A DNA stretch of 64,000 bases from Bacteroidota bacterium (GCA_947449315.1 CANFRC010000013.1:1-64000); one strand, 5' to 3'. Shown: positions 20,811 through 32,600, counted from the first letter of the stretch. The notes: a model not told the origin generated them from the letters alone. Numbers and translations are program-made.

Positions 20811-22748
20811 ATGAATACAAAACTTTATTGCAATAGCCTTACACAATTTTCCCGATATAAAACACGAGTTGTTACCATTGGTGATGTGCCATTGGGAGGC
20901 GACCATCCCATTCGTATTCAATCGATGACCACAACAGATACAATGAATACCATTGCTACTGTTGAACAATGTATTCGGATGATAGATGCGGGTTGTGAAT
21001 ATGTTCGTATCACTGCACCAAGTATTAAGGAGGCGCAGAATTTGGAAATTATTAAAAAGGAGTTGAAGGCGAGAGGCTATACGACTCCATTGATTGCAGA
21101 TATTCATTTTACTCCTAACGCGGCTGAATTAGCGGCTCGTATAGTTGAAAAGGTTCGTGTGAATCCAGGCAATTACGCGGATAAGAAAAAGTTTGAGTCC
21201 ATAGAATACACAGATGCTACTTATATTTCAGAATTGGATAGAATAAGAGAACGTTTTACACCGCTAGTTAAGATTTGCAAGGAATATGGAACAGCTATGC
21301 GTATTGGAACGAATCACGGTTCATTAAGCGATCGTATATTGAGCCGTTATGGCGATACGCCACTGGGAATGGTTGAAAGCGCCTTAGAATTTTTGCGTAT
21401 CTGCGAAGACAATAATTATTACAATATTGTTCTTTCCATGAAAGCGAGTAATCCGCAAGTAATGGTTCAGGCATATCGTTTACTGATAAAAACGATGCAA
21501 GAAAACAATATGAATTATCCCTTGCATTTAGGTGTAACAGAAGCAGGTGAGGGGGAAGATGGACGCATTAAATCAGCAATTGGTATTGGAGCATTGTTAG
21601 AAGATGGTATTGGGGATACTGTGCGTGTATCGTTAACAGAGGATCCTGAATTTGAAATTCCTGTTGCGAAAAATCTCGTGGAAAGATATTCCAATCGAAA
21701 AAATCATCCATCGATCCAAGAAATAAAAAATGAGTTGCCCTATTCACCTTATGACTTTAAAAAACGCATTTCAAATGAAGTAATTAATATTGGAGGGCAC
21801 AATGTCCCTCGTGTTATTGCTGATTTTATTGGAAAACAAACAATAAATCCAGCTTCATTTTTTGCTACAGGTAATAATTATTCTGTGCCATTAGATAAAT
21901 GGAATTTAACCGACCAAGCTTGCGATTATGTTTTTGTGGGCGATAATAAAGTTGATTTTCAAACTCCCGGAACATTGGGTTTGATCTACAATGCAGCAAC
22001 TTGGTGGGAATTAAAAAACAAAACTCGATGTTATCCTTTCTTCACCTGGAATGAATTTTTAAAGTGCGAAAAAAAATCTGAAATTTTAAATTTTGTTTCT
22101 GTTACGATCGACGATGTTTTAAATTTTTCTAATCTTTCACTATCGGAATCTTCTGATCCGATAGTTTTGGTTTTTCAAACTTCCAATTTGCATGGGATGG
22201 CTGAGCAACGCAGAATGTTTATTGAGTTGATGCAAAAGAATAGCAGGTTGCCCGTTATCATCAAAAGGAATTACGAAAATTTATCGGAAGAGCAATTTCA
22301 GTTGCATGTATCAACAGATCTGGGTGCATTATTTTTAGATGGCATGGGAGATGGTGTTTGGATCAATCAGGTCAATTGTTCTTCCCCTAAGAATGTAAAT
22401 TCAACAGCATTTGGAATCCTTCAGGCGACACGAACCCGCATTTCAAAAACAGAATATATTTCTTGTCCATCGTGTGGTCGAACCTTGTTCGATCTTCAGG
22501 AAACTACGGCTAAAATTCGCAATCGAACCGATCATTTAAAAGGGGTAAAAATTGGAATTATGGGTTGTATTGTAAATGGACCTGGTGAAATGGCTGATGC
22601 CGATTATGGATATGTGGGAACCGGTATTGATAAGATCACGTTGTACAAAGGAAGAGAAGTGGTAGAACGGAATGTGAACTCCGAAAAAGCGGTAGATGCC
22701 CTTGTGGATCTTATTAAGAAACATGGCGACTGGGTGGAGAAAGTATAA
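20811..22748 (+). CDS. ispG: 4-hydroxy-3-methylbut-2-enyl diphosphate synthase, long (three-domain) form
   Basis: GDVPLGGDHPIRIQSMTTTDT, ADIHFTPNAAELAA, SCPSCGRTLFDLQETTAKIR, GCIVNGPGEMADADYGYVG. Confidence 0.97.
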   Translation: MNTKLYCNSLTQFSRYKTRVVTIGDVPLGGDHPIRIQSMTTTDTMNTIATVEQCIRMIDAGCEYVRITAPSIKEAQNLEIIKKELKARGYTTPLIADIHFTPNAAELAARIVEKVRVNPGNYADKKKFESIEYTDATYISELDRIRERFTPLVKICKEYGTAMRIGTNHGSLSDRILSRYGDTPLGMVESALEFLRICEDNNYYNIVLSMKASNPQVMVQAYRLLIKTMQENNMNYPLHLGVTEAGEGEDGRIKSAIGIGALLEDGIGDTVRVSLTEDPEFEIPVAKNLVERYSNRKNHPSIQEIKNELPYSPYDFKKRISNEVINIGGHNVPRVIADFIGKQTINPASFFATGNNYSVPLDKWNLTDQACDYVFVGDNKVDFQTPGTLGLIYNAATWWELKNKTRCYPFFTWNEFLKCEKKSEILNFVSVTIDDVLNFSNLSLSESSDPIVLVFQTSNLHGMAEQRRMFIELMQKNSRLPVIIKRNYENLSEEQFQLHVSTDLGALFLDGMGDGVWINQVNCSSPKNVNSTAFGILQATRTRISKTEYISCPSCGRTLFDLQETTAKIRNRTDHLKGVKIGIMGCIVNGPGEMADADYGYVGTGIDKITLYKGREVVERNVNSEKAVDALVDLIKKHGDWVEKV

Positions 22749-22798
22749 AATACTATTGTAATTTTTCTTAAATTTGTTTAAATATAAAATTAATACCC

Positions 22799-23692
22799 AT
22801 GAAAAAAATCTTTACATTAATTGCATTTTTCAATTTGTCCGCTGTAGGCATGTTTGCTCAGGCAACACCAAATAACGGATTTGAAACATGGACACACAGT
22901 ACGTTCCCAGTTTATGATACTCCTAATAGTTGGGATAATTTGAACGCTTCAACAGGAGCCCTTGGTGTTATTACCTGCATTAAGGCCACTGCTGCCGATG
23001 TTCATTCAGGTGCAGCTGCCATAAAGCTTATTACAAAAACTGTTTTGACACAAACAGCCAATGGGATAGCAACTACTGGTACTATCAATACCACTACACA
23101 AACAATCGGAGGTGGAATTTCTTATACCTTGAGCCCTGATAGTATTGTTGGTTTTTACAAATATACTTCTGTTTCTGGAGATAATGGATTTGCAGAAATT
23201 CAATTGTTGGGAGCCGGTGGTGATACTGATACGATTGGGTATGTTCGTTTTGTTACTCCTTCTTCGACAGTAGGAACTTACACCCGTTTCTCAAAGGCAA
23301 TTGTATATCGCTCAGCTAATCCAGTTGTGAAATCAATATGGATACTTTCTTCAAGTAAAGACGCTACAACACATTTTGTTGGCAGTACTGCTTTTTTTGA
23401 CGATATTAATCTTGTTTTTGCATCTGCTACGGGGATTGCTAATCCATCCAACCTTGAATTAACAGTTGGACCAAATCCGGCTACCGATCACTTGATAATA
23501 AATAATACATTGATTAACCGCGGAACATTTGTTTTGTTCGATGTTACTGGTCGTATTGTATCAGAGAGAAAATTTGAGGGAATATCAAATGTTATAGACT
23601 TGTCGGAATTACCATTAGGATTATACTTGTACTCAATAACTGATGAAAAAAATACAGTAATAAAAACGGATAAAATCGTCATAAAAAAATAA
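22799..23692 (+). CDS. Secreted protein with PCMD-like N-terminal region and T9SS type A sorting domain
   Basis: Signal peptide; NNGFETWTHSTFPVYDTPNSWDNLN; CTD LELTVGPNPATDHLIINN...GLYLYSITDEKNTVIKTDKIVIKK. Confidence 0.85.
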   Translation: MKKIFTLIAFFNLSAVGMFAQATPNNGFETWTHSTFPVYDTPNSWDNLNASTGALGVITCIKATAADVHSGAAAIKLITKTVLTQTANGIATTGTINTTTQTIGGGISYTLSPDSIVGFYKYTSVSGDNGFAEIQLLGAGGDTDTIGYVRFVTPSSTVGTYTRFSKAIVYRSANPVVKSIWILSSSKDATTHFVGSTAFFDDINLVFASATGIANPSNLELTVGPNPATDHLIINNTLINRGTFVLFDVTGRIVSERKFEGISNVIDLSELPLGLYLYSITDEKNTVIKTDKIVIKK

Positions 23693-23708
23693 AATTAAAC
23701 GTATTCAG

Positions 23709-23750
23709 AAACTGTTCTTTTAACTTTTTTGTTAAGGAACAGTTTTTTTT
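23709..23750 (+). terminator. Rho-independent terminator
   Basis: AAACTGTTC...GTTAAGGAACAGTTTTTTTT, inverted repeat followed by a T run after the stop at 23692. Confidence 0.8.
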
Positions 23751-23781
23751 GTACAATTTCTTTATCTTAAATAACATACAA

Positions 23782-26169
23782 TTGAGAAAAATTACATTTC
23801 AGATTTTTATTTTTTTATTCCTTTCTTCCCAACTCTATTCCCAAAAGTACGGTATACTTAAAGGTGTTGTGATGGATGCTGCAACGAAGGAAGGGATTAT
23901 AGGAGCAACCATTTATGATGCAAGTGATATTTCACGCGGTGTTGTGAGTGATGTTAACGGGAATTATGAATTGAGATTGAATCTTGGAAGACACAAAATG
24001 ATCTGCTCTTATATAAGTATGAAATCAGATACGTTTTCTGTGATCATTGATTCAATGAAAATATCCGTTTATAATGTCCTTTTAAAATCTACAGCAACGC
24101 AGTTGCAAACAATGGTCGTGTCTGCAGGAAGGTATGAGCAAAGGGCAGAAGAGATCACGGTTTCCATGGAGATTTTGAAGCCATCTCTTATTGAAAATAA
24201 AAACTCTGCGAATATAAAAGGCGCCCTTGAGCAGGTTCCGGGATTGAATATACTGGATGGTGAACCCCAAATTCGAGGAGGTAGTGGGTTTAGCTTTGGT
24301 GTTGGTAGCCGTGTGGCTATATTGATTGATGGATTGCCCGCTTTGGCAGGTGATGCAGGTCGGCCAGAATGGAATTTTATTCCAGTTGAAAATGTCGAAC
24401 AGGTGGAGATCATTAAAGGAGCCTCATCTGTTACTTATGGCTCATCTGCTTTAAGTGGAAGTATTAATATTCGTACCGCTTATGCAAAAGACAAACCGAT
24501 CACAAAGGTGAATGTTTCATCAGGAATTTACGATTCACCTTCTATTGATAGTGCTAAATGGTGGAAAGGAACTGCAAATTTTTCTAATGTAAATTTTGTT
24601 CATGCTGAAAAATTCGGGCAGTTTGATCTTGTAGTTGGCGGAATGGGAATCTATGATCACGGATATATTGGACCGCCATCCTATCATGCTAATTTGGGTT
24701 CTGGTAATGATACGATATCAGAAAAGCAAGTTGGAGAGAGGACGGGACGATTTAATTTTAATATGCGCTATCGTCCCAAAAAATATACTCGGATTGATTT
24801 TGGTCTCAATGGTAATATTATGAGATCGACAAATAATTTTTCATTAGTTTGGGATAATGATAGCAGTGGAATATATCGCGCCTTTCCAAAAACAATGACT
24901 CTTCAAGATCAAACAATCCTTTATGTTGACCCCTTCATTAATTTCCTTTCCAAAGGTGGACTCAAACATAGTTTAAGAACTCGGTATTTTTATACTAAGA
25001 ATGCACTTACAAATAATCAGTCAAATGAAACTAACGTTGTTTACAGTGAATACCAATTTACAAAGCAGTTAGATTTGTTAGAAGGGTTGAATATTACTGG
25101 TGGAATAATAATGAATCAGACGTATTCTCATGCCGACCTTTATAATAATGGCATTTCACCTGATAACCATCTTCAAAATTTTGCTGCATACACACAGCTG
25201 GATAAGAAGTTATGGAAAGCATTGAATGCATCTCTTGGATTCAGGGGCGAATATTTTAAAATGAACAATGAAGAAAATGTTGTAAAACCAATTTTTCGCT
25301 CGGGGCTGAATTTACAATTAGCAAAGGCAACTTACCTTCGTTATTCTTATGGACAGGGTTATCGTTTCCCAACAATCACAGAAAAATTTATAAAAACAAG
25401 AACAGGAGGATTGGATATTTTTCCTAATCCTCAATTGCAACCCGAGACAAGTTGGAATACTGAAGTTGGTTTAAAGCAAGGATTTAAAATAAATAACTTC
25501 TTTGGCTTTGTTGATTTTGCCGCATTTTGGCAGGAATATTCTAATACAATTGAATTCACATATGGATTTTGGGATAAAAACAAGGATATTTATGGCGATG
25601 ATAGTTTATCAGCAGGTTTTAAATTTGTTAATACCGGAGATACAAGGGTGCGAGGGCTTGAAGTTTCTATTGCAGGAGAAGGTAAAATTTCTAACAATTG
25701 GAAAGTAGATGTCTTATGTGGTTATACTTATGTATTTCCACAAGCAGTTTATCCGAATCGTGTATATGCACTAGATAGTACTCCCCAGGCTATGACCTAT
25801 AATTTTACAAGCACAGATACTACTGATAATATTTTGAAATACCGTTTTAAGCATATTGCTAAGGCTGATTTTCAGCTCTCTTATAAGATTTTTTCTTTAG
25901 GCGCCAGCTGGAGGTATTTTAGTCCGATGCAGAATATTGATAAAACATTTTACAGATTGGAAACAGTTCTGCATTCAGGCATAGAAGAATACAGAATCGA
26001 ACATAATTACGGTACCCACATATTTGATATGCGAATAGGAACGGAAGTAACAAAAAAAATAAAAGTAGCCTTTGTGGTGAATAATTTATTCAATAAAAGT
26101 TATTCTTTACGTCCACTGAAAATAGAGTCCCCGCGTACCTTTGCTTTACAGCTTTCTTTGAAGGTTTAA
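23782..26169 (+). CDS. TonB-dependent outer membrane receptor with carboxypeptidase-regulatory-like N-terminal domain
   Basis: GVVMDAATKEGIIGATIYDASDISRGVVSDVNGNYEL; plug motifs (QVPGLNILDGEPQIRGGSGFSFGVGSRVAILIDGLPAL, VEQVEIIKGASSVTYGSSALSGSINI). Start moved from TTG 23749, which lies inside the terminator, to TTG 23782, giving the signal peptide LRKITFQIFIFLFLSSQLYSQ. Confidence 0.88.
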   Translation: MRKITFQIFIFLFLSSQLYSQKYGILKGVVMDAATKEGIIGATIYDASDISRGVVSDVNGNYELRLNLGRHKMICSYISMKSDTFSVIIDSMKISVYNVLLKSTATQLQTMVVSAGRYEQRAEEITVSMEILKPSLIENKNSANIKGALEQVPGLNILDGEPQIRGGSGFSFGVGSRVAILIDGLPALAGDAGRPEWNFIPVENVEQVEIIKGASSVTYGSSALSGSINIRTAYAKDKPITKVNVSSGIYDSPSIDSAKWWKGTANFSNVNFVHAEKFGQFDLVVGGMGIYDHGYIGPPSYHANLGSGNDTISEKQVGERTGRFNFNMRYRPKKYTRIDFGLNGNIMRSTNNFSLVWDNDSSGIYRAFPKTMTLQDQTILYVDPFINFLSKGGLKHSLRTRYFYTKNALTNNQSNETNVVYSEYQFTKQLDLLEGLNITGGIIMNQTYSHADLYNNGISPDNHLQNFAAYTQLDKKLWKALNASLGFRGEYFKMNNEENVVKPIFRSGLNLQLAKATYLRYSYGQGYRFPTITEKFIKTRTGGLDIFPNPQLQPETSWNTEVGLKQGFKINNFFGFVDFAAFWQEYSNTIEFTYGFWDKNKDIYGDDSLSAGFKFVNTGDTRVRGLEVSIAGEGKISNNWKVDVLCGYTYVFPQAVYPNRVYALDSTPQAMTYNFTSTDTTDNILKYRFKHIAKADFQLSYKIFSLGASWRYFSPMQNIDKTFYRLETVLHSGIEEYRIEHNYGTHIFDMRIGTEVTKKIKVAFVVNNLFNKSYSLRPLKIESPRTFALQLSLKV

Positions 26170-26252
26170 AATCTAGCTTTCAAAAATTACTATAAATTAT
26201 TATTCTGTTCTTTATCTTTTAATTTCTATAGCAGATCTAAAAAATATAAATA

Positions 26253-26474
26253 ATGAAACCACTTCTTCATTTCCCACGATTGTCTCGATTAAGTTTAGCC
26301 CTGTTTTTAACGGTAGGGATAATTTTAGTTTCTGATACAGGCTGTAAACCAAAACCTGCTTGTGGAAGCAGACGCGACCACATAAAAAGAAAAAAGAAAG
26401 TGCATAAGATTGCTCCAAGTATGGGAATGAATAATAAGCGTGGATTGAAGGGTAATGAAATCACTTTTTCATAA
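26253..26474 (+). CDS. Small lipoprotein-like protein with basic tail, 73 aa
   Basis: Hydrophobic N-terminus followed by DTGC lipobox-like site, then KPKPACGSRRDHIKRKKKVHKIAPSMGMNNKRGLKGNE; downstream bidirectional terminator. Confidence 0.6.
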   Translation: MKPLLHFPRLSRLSLALFLTVGIILVSDTGCKPKPACGSRRDHIKRKKKVHKIAPSMGMNNKRGLKGNEITFS

Positions 26475-26493
26475 TTGATTTTTTTCTTACTAC

Positions 26494-26540
26494 AAATTAT
26501 AATCCCCAAACAGTTTTTTCTGTTTGGGGATTTTAATTTA
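26494..26540. terminator. Bidirectional terminator between convergent genes
   Basis: AATCCCCAAACA-gttttttc-TGTTTGGGGATT with A/T-rich flanks. Confidence 0.85.
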
Positions 26541-26550
26541 CTTAGAAATT

Positions 26551-28602
26551 TTATTTTGATCTCAACGCATCTTCTTTAATGGGGCGGAAAGCTGTTCTTC
26601 TGTTTTTCTGATGTTCTTCTTCTGTTTTCGCATGAAGTACTAATAATTTTGTTTCACCATATCCTTTCGCAAATAAACGTTCTGGAGCAATGCCTTTTGA
26701 AATTAAATAATCTACACAGCACTTCGCTCTTTCCTGAGAAAGTTTCATATTGTAGGTGTCACTGCCTCGCTCATCTGTATGGGAGTTTATCTCCACACTT
26801 AAGTTGTTATTCAGATTAAGAAAGTCGGTTAAGTTGTCCAATATCTTTTTTGAGGAAGGACGTAAAGTTGCTTTATCCAAATCGTACTCAATACCCGGAA
26901 TAACAATATCTCCTTGAGGAATTGGTGATAAGAAAAAGTCTTTTTTCAAATGCGCAGACTCGGTCAGTCCTAATGTTGTAAGGTAAAAAGCGTCTCCAAA
27001 GAATGATTTCTTTTGCGCTTTTAGGTATAACTCCATTCCTTCATCAAGAGTTGTGAAATAATTACCTTCATTATCGGTAAATAAGTAAAATGGTTCTTCT
27101 TCTCCACGGATATCTTTAACCGTGATCAAAGCATTTGGAATCACCTCGCTGTTCTCCGAGTTGTAGACCGTTCCTTTTAAGTCAAATACTAATGGGTCCT
27201 TATCAATTGCATATACTTTATAACACGCCCCGCCATTACAATCTTTGCACTCTTGACGGTCTGAAGTTAAAAAGCCTTGTTGCTGACTGTGCTCTAAAAC
27301 AAAGTATGCGTCATCTTTACTTGAGTTAAAAGGCGAACCTAAATTTTTTGGGGCAGACCATAATGAATCGCTGTTGAAGGATGATTTGAAAATATCCAAT
27401 CCTCCGAATCCCGGATGACCATCTGAACTGAAATATAAAGTAGCCGTATAGTAATGAAAAAAAGGTGTTACCTCATCACCTGGTGTATTAATCAATGGAC
27501 CCATATTTACAGGAGGAGCAGTAGGTCTGCTGTCTTCATCTAAATTCACGTACCAAAGATCCATCTTCCCAAAACCTCCTGGTCTGTTAGAAGAAAAATA
27601 CAATACACTTCCATCTGGAGATAAAGTGGGGTGCATCGTTTTGTATCCTGGAAGGTTGATGTTGTCATTTAATTTCTCTGCAGAAAGCCATTTATCATTT
27701 AATAATTTACATACATAAATGCTGCACTCATTTTTGTTGGTTGTTGACCAACGCGTGAAAAAATAATGACTTCTGTCAAATGTCAAAAATCCAGCACCCT
27801 CATGGGCGTCCGTGTCAACAGGACCTGATACTTTTTTAATATCATTCCAGCCTGTTGCCGTTTTTGTTAAAGTATAGATGTCACAAATGAATTTAGAATC
27901 TTGTTTCTTAGGGTCGATAACTGTTCCTCCTTCACGAGCAGAAGTGAATTGAATGGTATTGGCATCGCCATAATAATTCACGGCAAAACTGGAAGTTCCT
28001 GAATTAATTATGGAATCTAACAAGGTAACGTTTACTCCTGATTTATTATAGGCAGTGTCCGTAGCCAAATAACATCCTGCAATTCCAAGCTTTGCTTGTT
28101 GATACATAACAGAGTCTTTTTTCTCAGCGTCATTCATGACTTGTTCAAATTGGAATGCGGCAGCTGAATAACGCTGGTTCTTCATTAAGGCATCACCATA
28201 CCAAAAACGTTCGTATGGATATGCATTGGGTGTGTTATCTATAGCTTTTTTAAACCAAATCTCAGCATTTACATAATCATGATTCAAACGGTAACAATCC
28301 GCTATTTGATGAATGACATATTGTTCTGCAGGGTCAGAAGAAACAATTGTAATGGTATCTTTTGTAATGCTTAAATTGTCTTTGCTCTTTTTGTGAGGGG
28401 GCGTATAGGATTTAATTTCATAAGGATGCGTATAATCAATTGATGTTCCTTTGTTCACGACATTCAAATAAAATGCTACGGCCGTTTTGTAGTCGCCATT
28501 CTTATAGGCTGCATCACCATATTCTGTATACTCTCTCTTGCCCTGAGCAAACGATGCAGCGGTAATAAAAAATAAAAAGGATAATGCTATAATACGTTTC
28601 AT
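26551..28602 (-). CDS. OmpA-family protein with TPR, PD40-like propeller and carboxypeptidase-regulatory-like domains (PorE-like)
   Basis: PD40 motifs (HPTLSPDGSVLYFSSNRPGGFGKMDLWYV), OmpA C-terminal (YDLDKATLRPSSKKIL...INSHTDERGSDTYNMKLSQERAKCCVDYL). Confidence 0.9.
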   Translation of the reverse strand: MKRIIALSFLFFITAASFAQGKREYTEYGDAAYKNGDYKTAVAFYLNVVNKGTSIDYTHPYEIKSYTPPHKKSKDNLSITKDTITIVSSDPAEQYVIHQIADCYRLNHDYVNAEIWFKKAIDNTPNAYPYERFWYGDALMKNQRYSAAAFQFEQVMNDAEKKDSVMYQQAKLGIAGCYLATDTAYNKSGVNVTLLDSIINSGTSSFAVNYYGDANTIQFTSAREGGTVIDPKKQDSKFICDIYTLTKTATGWNDIKKVSGPVDTDAHEGAGFLTFDRSHYFFTRWSTTNKNECSIYVCKLLNDKWLSAEKLNDNINLPGYKTMHPTLSPDGSVLYFSSNRPGGFGKMDLWYVNLDEDSRPTAPPVNMGPLINTPGDEVTPFFHYYTATLYFSSDGHPGFGGLDIFKSSFNSDSLWSAPKNLGSPFNSSKDDAYFVLEHSQQQGFLTSDRQECKDCNGGACYKVYAIDKDPLVFDLKGTVYNSENSEVIPNALITVKDIRGEEEPFYLFTDNEGNYFTTLDEGMELYLKAQKKSFFGDAFYLTTLGLTESAHLKKDFFLSPIPQGDIVIPGIEYDLDKATLRPSSKKILDNLTDFLNLNNNLSVEINSHTDERGSDTYNMKLSQERAKCCVDYLISKGIAPERLFAKGYGETKLLVLHAKTEEEHQKNRRTAFRPIKEDALRSK

Positions 28603-28610
28603 ATTTATAA

Positions 28611-29636
28611 CTATAATCTAGGGCAATTTGCTAATGGATTTGGTTTGTTTCTATTAGAAATGTATGTTAATGATATTTCAAACCCGCCTCTATGCTCTGA
28701 AACTGTTTTTAGATTCGAAGTATTAATATCGTAACTTATTCGTGCAGTATAATTTCCTTTCTTAATGCCTCCTTCTATAATAGTAGCATCCTTACTTCTA
28801 AAAGTTGGGCCGAGGATCAAATATGAATTTGAATTTTTTAAGAAATAATGTAACAATAAGGTTGCTGTATATTCCTGATCATTAATTTGTTTCATATAAA
28901 TAAACTTAGGCATCAATTGTATCTTTTCATTGATGTTGATATTCGTTCCTCCATGCAAATAATATCTGATAGGTAATTTATTTGTTACACCAAAGAATGT
29001 TTCACTAGGTTGAGTCAAATGGAAGGCTGAAAATCCAATGAATGGATTGAATCTAGCATTTTCTTTTGCAAAATAATACAAAGCCCCAGCATTGATATCA
29101 TGTGTCCATATACTTGTATTGCTGAAGATTTCTGCGTTTGAGATGCTAGGATCAAATCCTCCGCCATTCGCGCTAGTGTACTGATTTCCAAATGTAAGTT
29201 TGTTAAGATTCACACTCTTCTGAAGAATCCCTCCTTGAAATCCAAGTGCAAGGTGATGATTTTTTTTTCTGTCGAATACAACATCATATCCTAAAGAAAG
29301 TAAGGCACTGAAGACATTGTAATCCCCTGTCCCTGCTCTGTAATTCATTAGTTGTAACCCTGCACCAAATTTTTTAATCGGCATATCAACTGAAAGACCA
29401 GTAGTTGTATATGGATGTGTTGCGATCACAGACCATTGAGTTCTGTAATGTCCATGAATGCGATATTGTCCATCAAACATTCCTGTCATAGCAGGGTTTA
29501 AAAATAATGGAGGTGCATCGTATTGAGAAAGGTGGAAATCCTGAGCCATCAATACCTGAGATGCTATCAAGAATATCAAACCCAGCAATAACTTTTTAGG
29601 TGATCCTAATAATGTATGTATAAAAAAGTGTTTCAT
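28611..29636 (-). CDS. PorP/SprF family type IX secretion system membrane protein
   Basis: QDFHLSQYDAPPLFLNPAMTGMFDGQYRIHGHYRTQWSVI is the characteristic PorP/SprF N-terminus. Confidence 0.93.
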   Translation of the reverse strand: MKHFFIHTLLGSPKKLLLGLIFLIASQVLMAQDFHLSQYDAPPLFLNPAMTGMFDGQYRIHGHYRTQWSVIATHPYTTTGLSVDMPIKKFGAGLQLMNYRAGTGDYNVFSALLSLGYDVVFDRKKNHHLALGFQGGILQKSVNLNKLTFGNQYTSANGGGFDPSISNAEIFSNTSIWTHDINAGALYYFAKENARFNPFIGFSAFHLTQPSETFFGVTNKLPIRYYLHGGTNININEKIQLMPKFIYMKQINDQEYTATLLLHYFLKNSNSYLILGPTFRSKDATIIEGGIKKGNYTARISYDINTSNLKTVSEHRGGFEISLTYISNRNKPNPLANCPRL

Positions 29637-29669
29637 AAAAATCGTATACTCTCAGTACTTAAATAATAA

Positions 29670-32600
29670 TTATCGTAACAATGTTACGTCCCCATGCAAT
29701 TCATGTGTCACATCATCTTCGGTAATAACGCTTAAGGTGTATACATAAACTCCGATTGCCTGATCAACTCCTTTTCGCTTTCCATCCCAACCCAATGATT
29801 GTTTGTCGGATTCGAAAATTAATTCACCCCAGTTATTGTAAATTTTAAAATCTAATTTCTTGAATGGTCCTCCACAAACGTAGAATTCATCATTTATGCC
29901 ATCACCATTCGGACTGAATCCATTTGGAACGTCAGGAGGCATAGAAATAATTTCTTGTTGACAGATAGTATCTGAACAGCCATTGATATCTGATACAATT
30001 AAACAAACATCATAGAATCCCCCAACACTATAAACGTGAGATGGATTTTGCGAAGTGGATGTAGAATTGGTTGTTGCATCACCAAAATCCCACAACCATG
30101 ATACAGGTGAGTTGTAAGATAAGTCACTGAATTGAATTATCTGATTAACATTTCCATTGTAATCATCGGATGAAAAATTTGCTCCGGGTCCAGGCAAAAC
30201 AGAAACGATTTGACTTGTTGTATCAACACAACCTTGTGCAGATTGCACCGTCAGAATAACTGTATAAGAACCGTTTTCAGGATAACTATGCGTTGTGTTT
30301 TGAGTAGTTCCATTGACACTGGCATCGCCATAATTCCATATCCAAGATGTAAGGTAGGAGCCAGTCACTGTAGACAGATCGGTGAAATTGGTTCCGTCTG
30401 TTAAGCAAATTCCATTTGCATTAAAGTTAGCCACAGGAGGGTTGAACACATTCAGGGTTTGCGTCAATGTATCTGCACAACCATAATTTGATAGTACTAT
30501 CAATGAAACATTGTAAGCGCCCCCGGCACCGTAAATATGAATAGGGTCTTCAATAGCACTTGTGCCTGCATCTCCAAAATTCCAGCTCCAGCTTGCTATC
30601 GAACCTGAAGCTATCGTTGAGCCGTCAGTGAATGAAACGGTATCCAGCGAACAGGCATTTGTACTTGTAAATAAAGCTGTTGGAGAAGGGGTCAAAAAAA
30701 CCTGTAATGTATCGGCATTTGACCTACATGCGCCATTATGTGTAGAGGTAAAGATCATTGTCACTGTCCCAGCAACACCATCCGCAGCACTTGGAATATA
30801 GGTTGCAGAAAGAGTGGTGTCGTTAGGAGCAAATGTTCCTGTTCCATTGGTTGTCCAGATACCTGCGTTATTCGTTGTGATCGCACTTATAGATAGTGGA
30901 ATTCCAGCACATGAGCTATCCTTTGATGTGATCAATGATATTGGTGTTGAAGTGAATGTCAATATTGTTGAATCGTTGGTTGCGATACAATTACCATTCC
31001 CAGTGGAAGTGATATATAAAATAACAGAACCAGCAGTTGTGTCTGCGGAGCTTGGTAAATAATTGGTGCATAATGAAGCAGGATTTACAAACGTTCCAGT
31101 TCCTGTTGTTCCCCATAAACCACCTGAAGCGACTGTAACTGTTGCGCAAACAGGAACAAATGTTGTATCTTTACATACAAACAAGTCTGCGCCAGCATTT
31201 ATTGTTGGCCCTCCATAAAAATTAATGATTACTTGATCGGTGTCTGCCGGACATAATGCATTACTTGTTGTGTATAATATTAATGTATCTGCGCCACTTG
31301 CAATTGCAGCTGCTGTAGGGGTGTATGTTGGATTTAATGTTGATGTGCCAGCCGTGGTGCCTGGTGTAAAATTACCTCCCGTACTTCCTGTCCAATAACC
31401 GCCACCGGCATTTAAGATTGTTCCACCTAAATTGATGGATGCATTATTTGAACAGCTAACTGTATCATTACCTGCATTCGCAATTGGAAGGGTTTGAATA
31501 GTTACAGTGTATACAATCGTGTCTTTACAACCCGCAGAGGATGTGCTAATAAGCTGTACGTTAAAAGATCCTCCTGTTCCATATGAATGAATAGGATTTG
31601 GTAAGGTGGAAGTAAATCCATCCCCAAAATTCCAGCTCCATGCTGAAATGGAACTGCTGGCAACAAAGGTAGAATTGTCAGTAAAATGGATTGGAACGCC
31701 TTTACATGCAGGTGCATCGCTAGCAAAATCTGCATTAATAGTAGATAAATTGATAATTTGAATAGCCGTATCTGCACAAGGTGTTCCCCTATTAATAATA
31801 AGGGTAGCCGTGTAAACCCCTAAGGAAGGATAAGTATGCACAGGGCTGGTAACAGCAGTTGTTGGGGAACCATCTCCGAAATTCCACAAGTAAGTGTTTG
31901 CCGAAGGAGTTGTCGTATTTGTGAATGTAATCGTTGTTCCATTACATGGGTTAGATGGACTGAAACTTGCATCCGCAACGGGTGGACAGTTTACTACGTT
32001 GAATTGAAAATCTCGGTAGATCTCTCCAATTTTTACTCCTCTTCTCCACTCGGTGCATTTTATACCTGCAACAAATTGACCTATCAATGCCGGAATACCA
32101 TGAAGAATACCTGTTGGTGAAATCGTCAATGATCCGGGCGTTGCTGCATCCAAAGGGTTGTTAGGGCCAAATGTACTTGTCCATGTTACTGGACTTGCCG
32201 TAAATATACAGCCCGGCCATGTTGGTGACAAATCTGTAAATGGGCTATACAAGGAATAAACAAGAGAATCTCCGTCAGCGTCCGTTGCGCTTTGGTCAAC
32301 TGTCATATCTTGTCCTTGACAAACAAATACAGGTGGAGGGTTGACCCATTTCGGACTGCTATTTGAAATCACAACCCCATTGTCAGGAATATGCGCATAC
32401 CACATATCACCAACAAGAGTAGGAGTGGTGATATTTAATATGGTGCTGTTTCTGCAGCAGAGGCTAAAAAATAAATCATATCCGCCAGAAGTGGGAGGTA
32501 AACCACTTACTACTTTCGTGTAAGTTGCATCTTCCAGACAAATACCCGGATTAACAGCACAAGTATCAATGTTTGGAGGCACAGAAAGCGCTCCGGGAAA

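Noticed and set aside
20811-22748. Unusually long IspG (645 aa) with a large central insertion
   Set aside because: The long three-domain form is already known in Bacteroidota, chlamydiae and plants; not novel.
24069-24413. 114-aa minus-strand ORF
   Set aside because: Antisense to the conserved plug domain of the TonB-dependent receptor.
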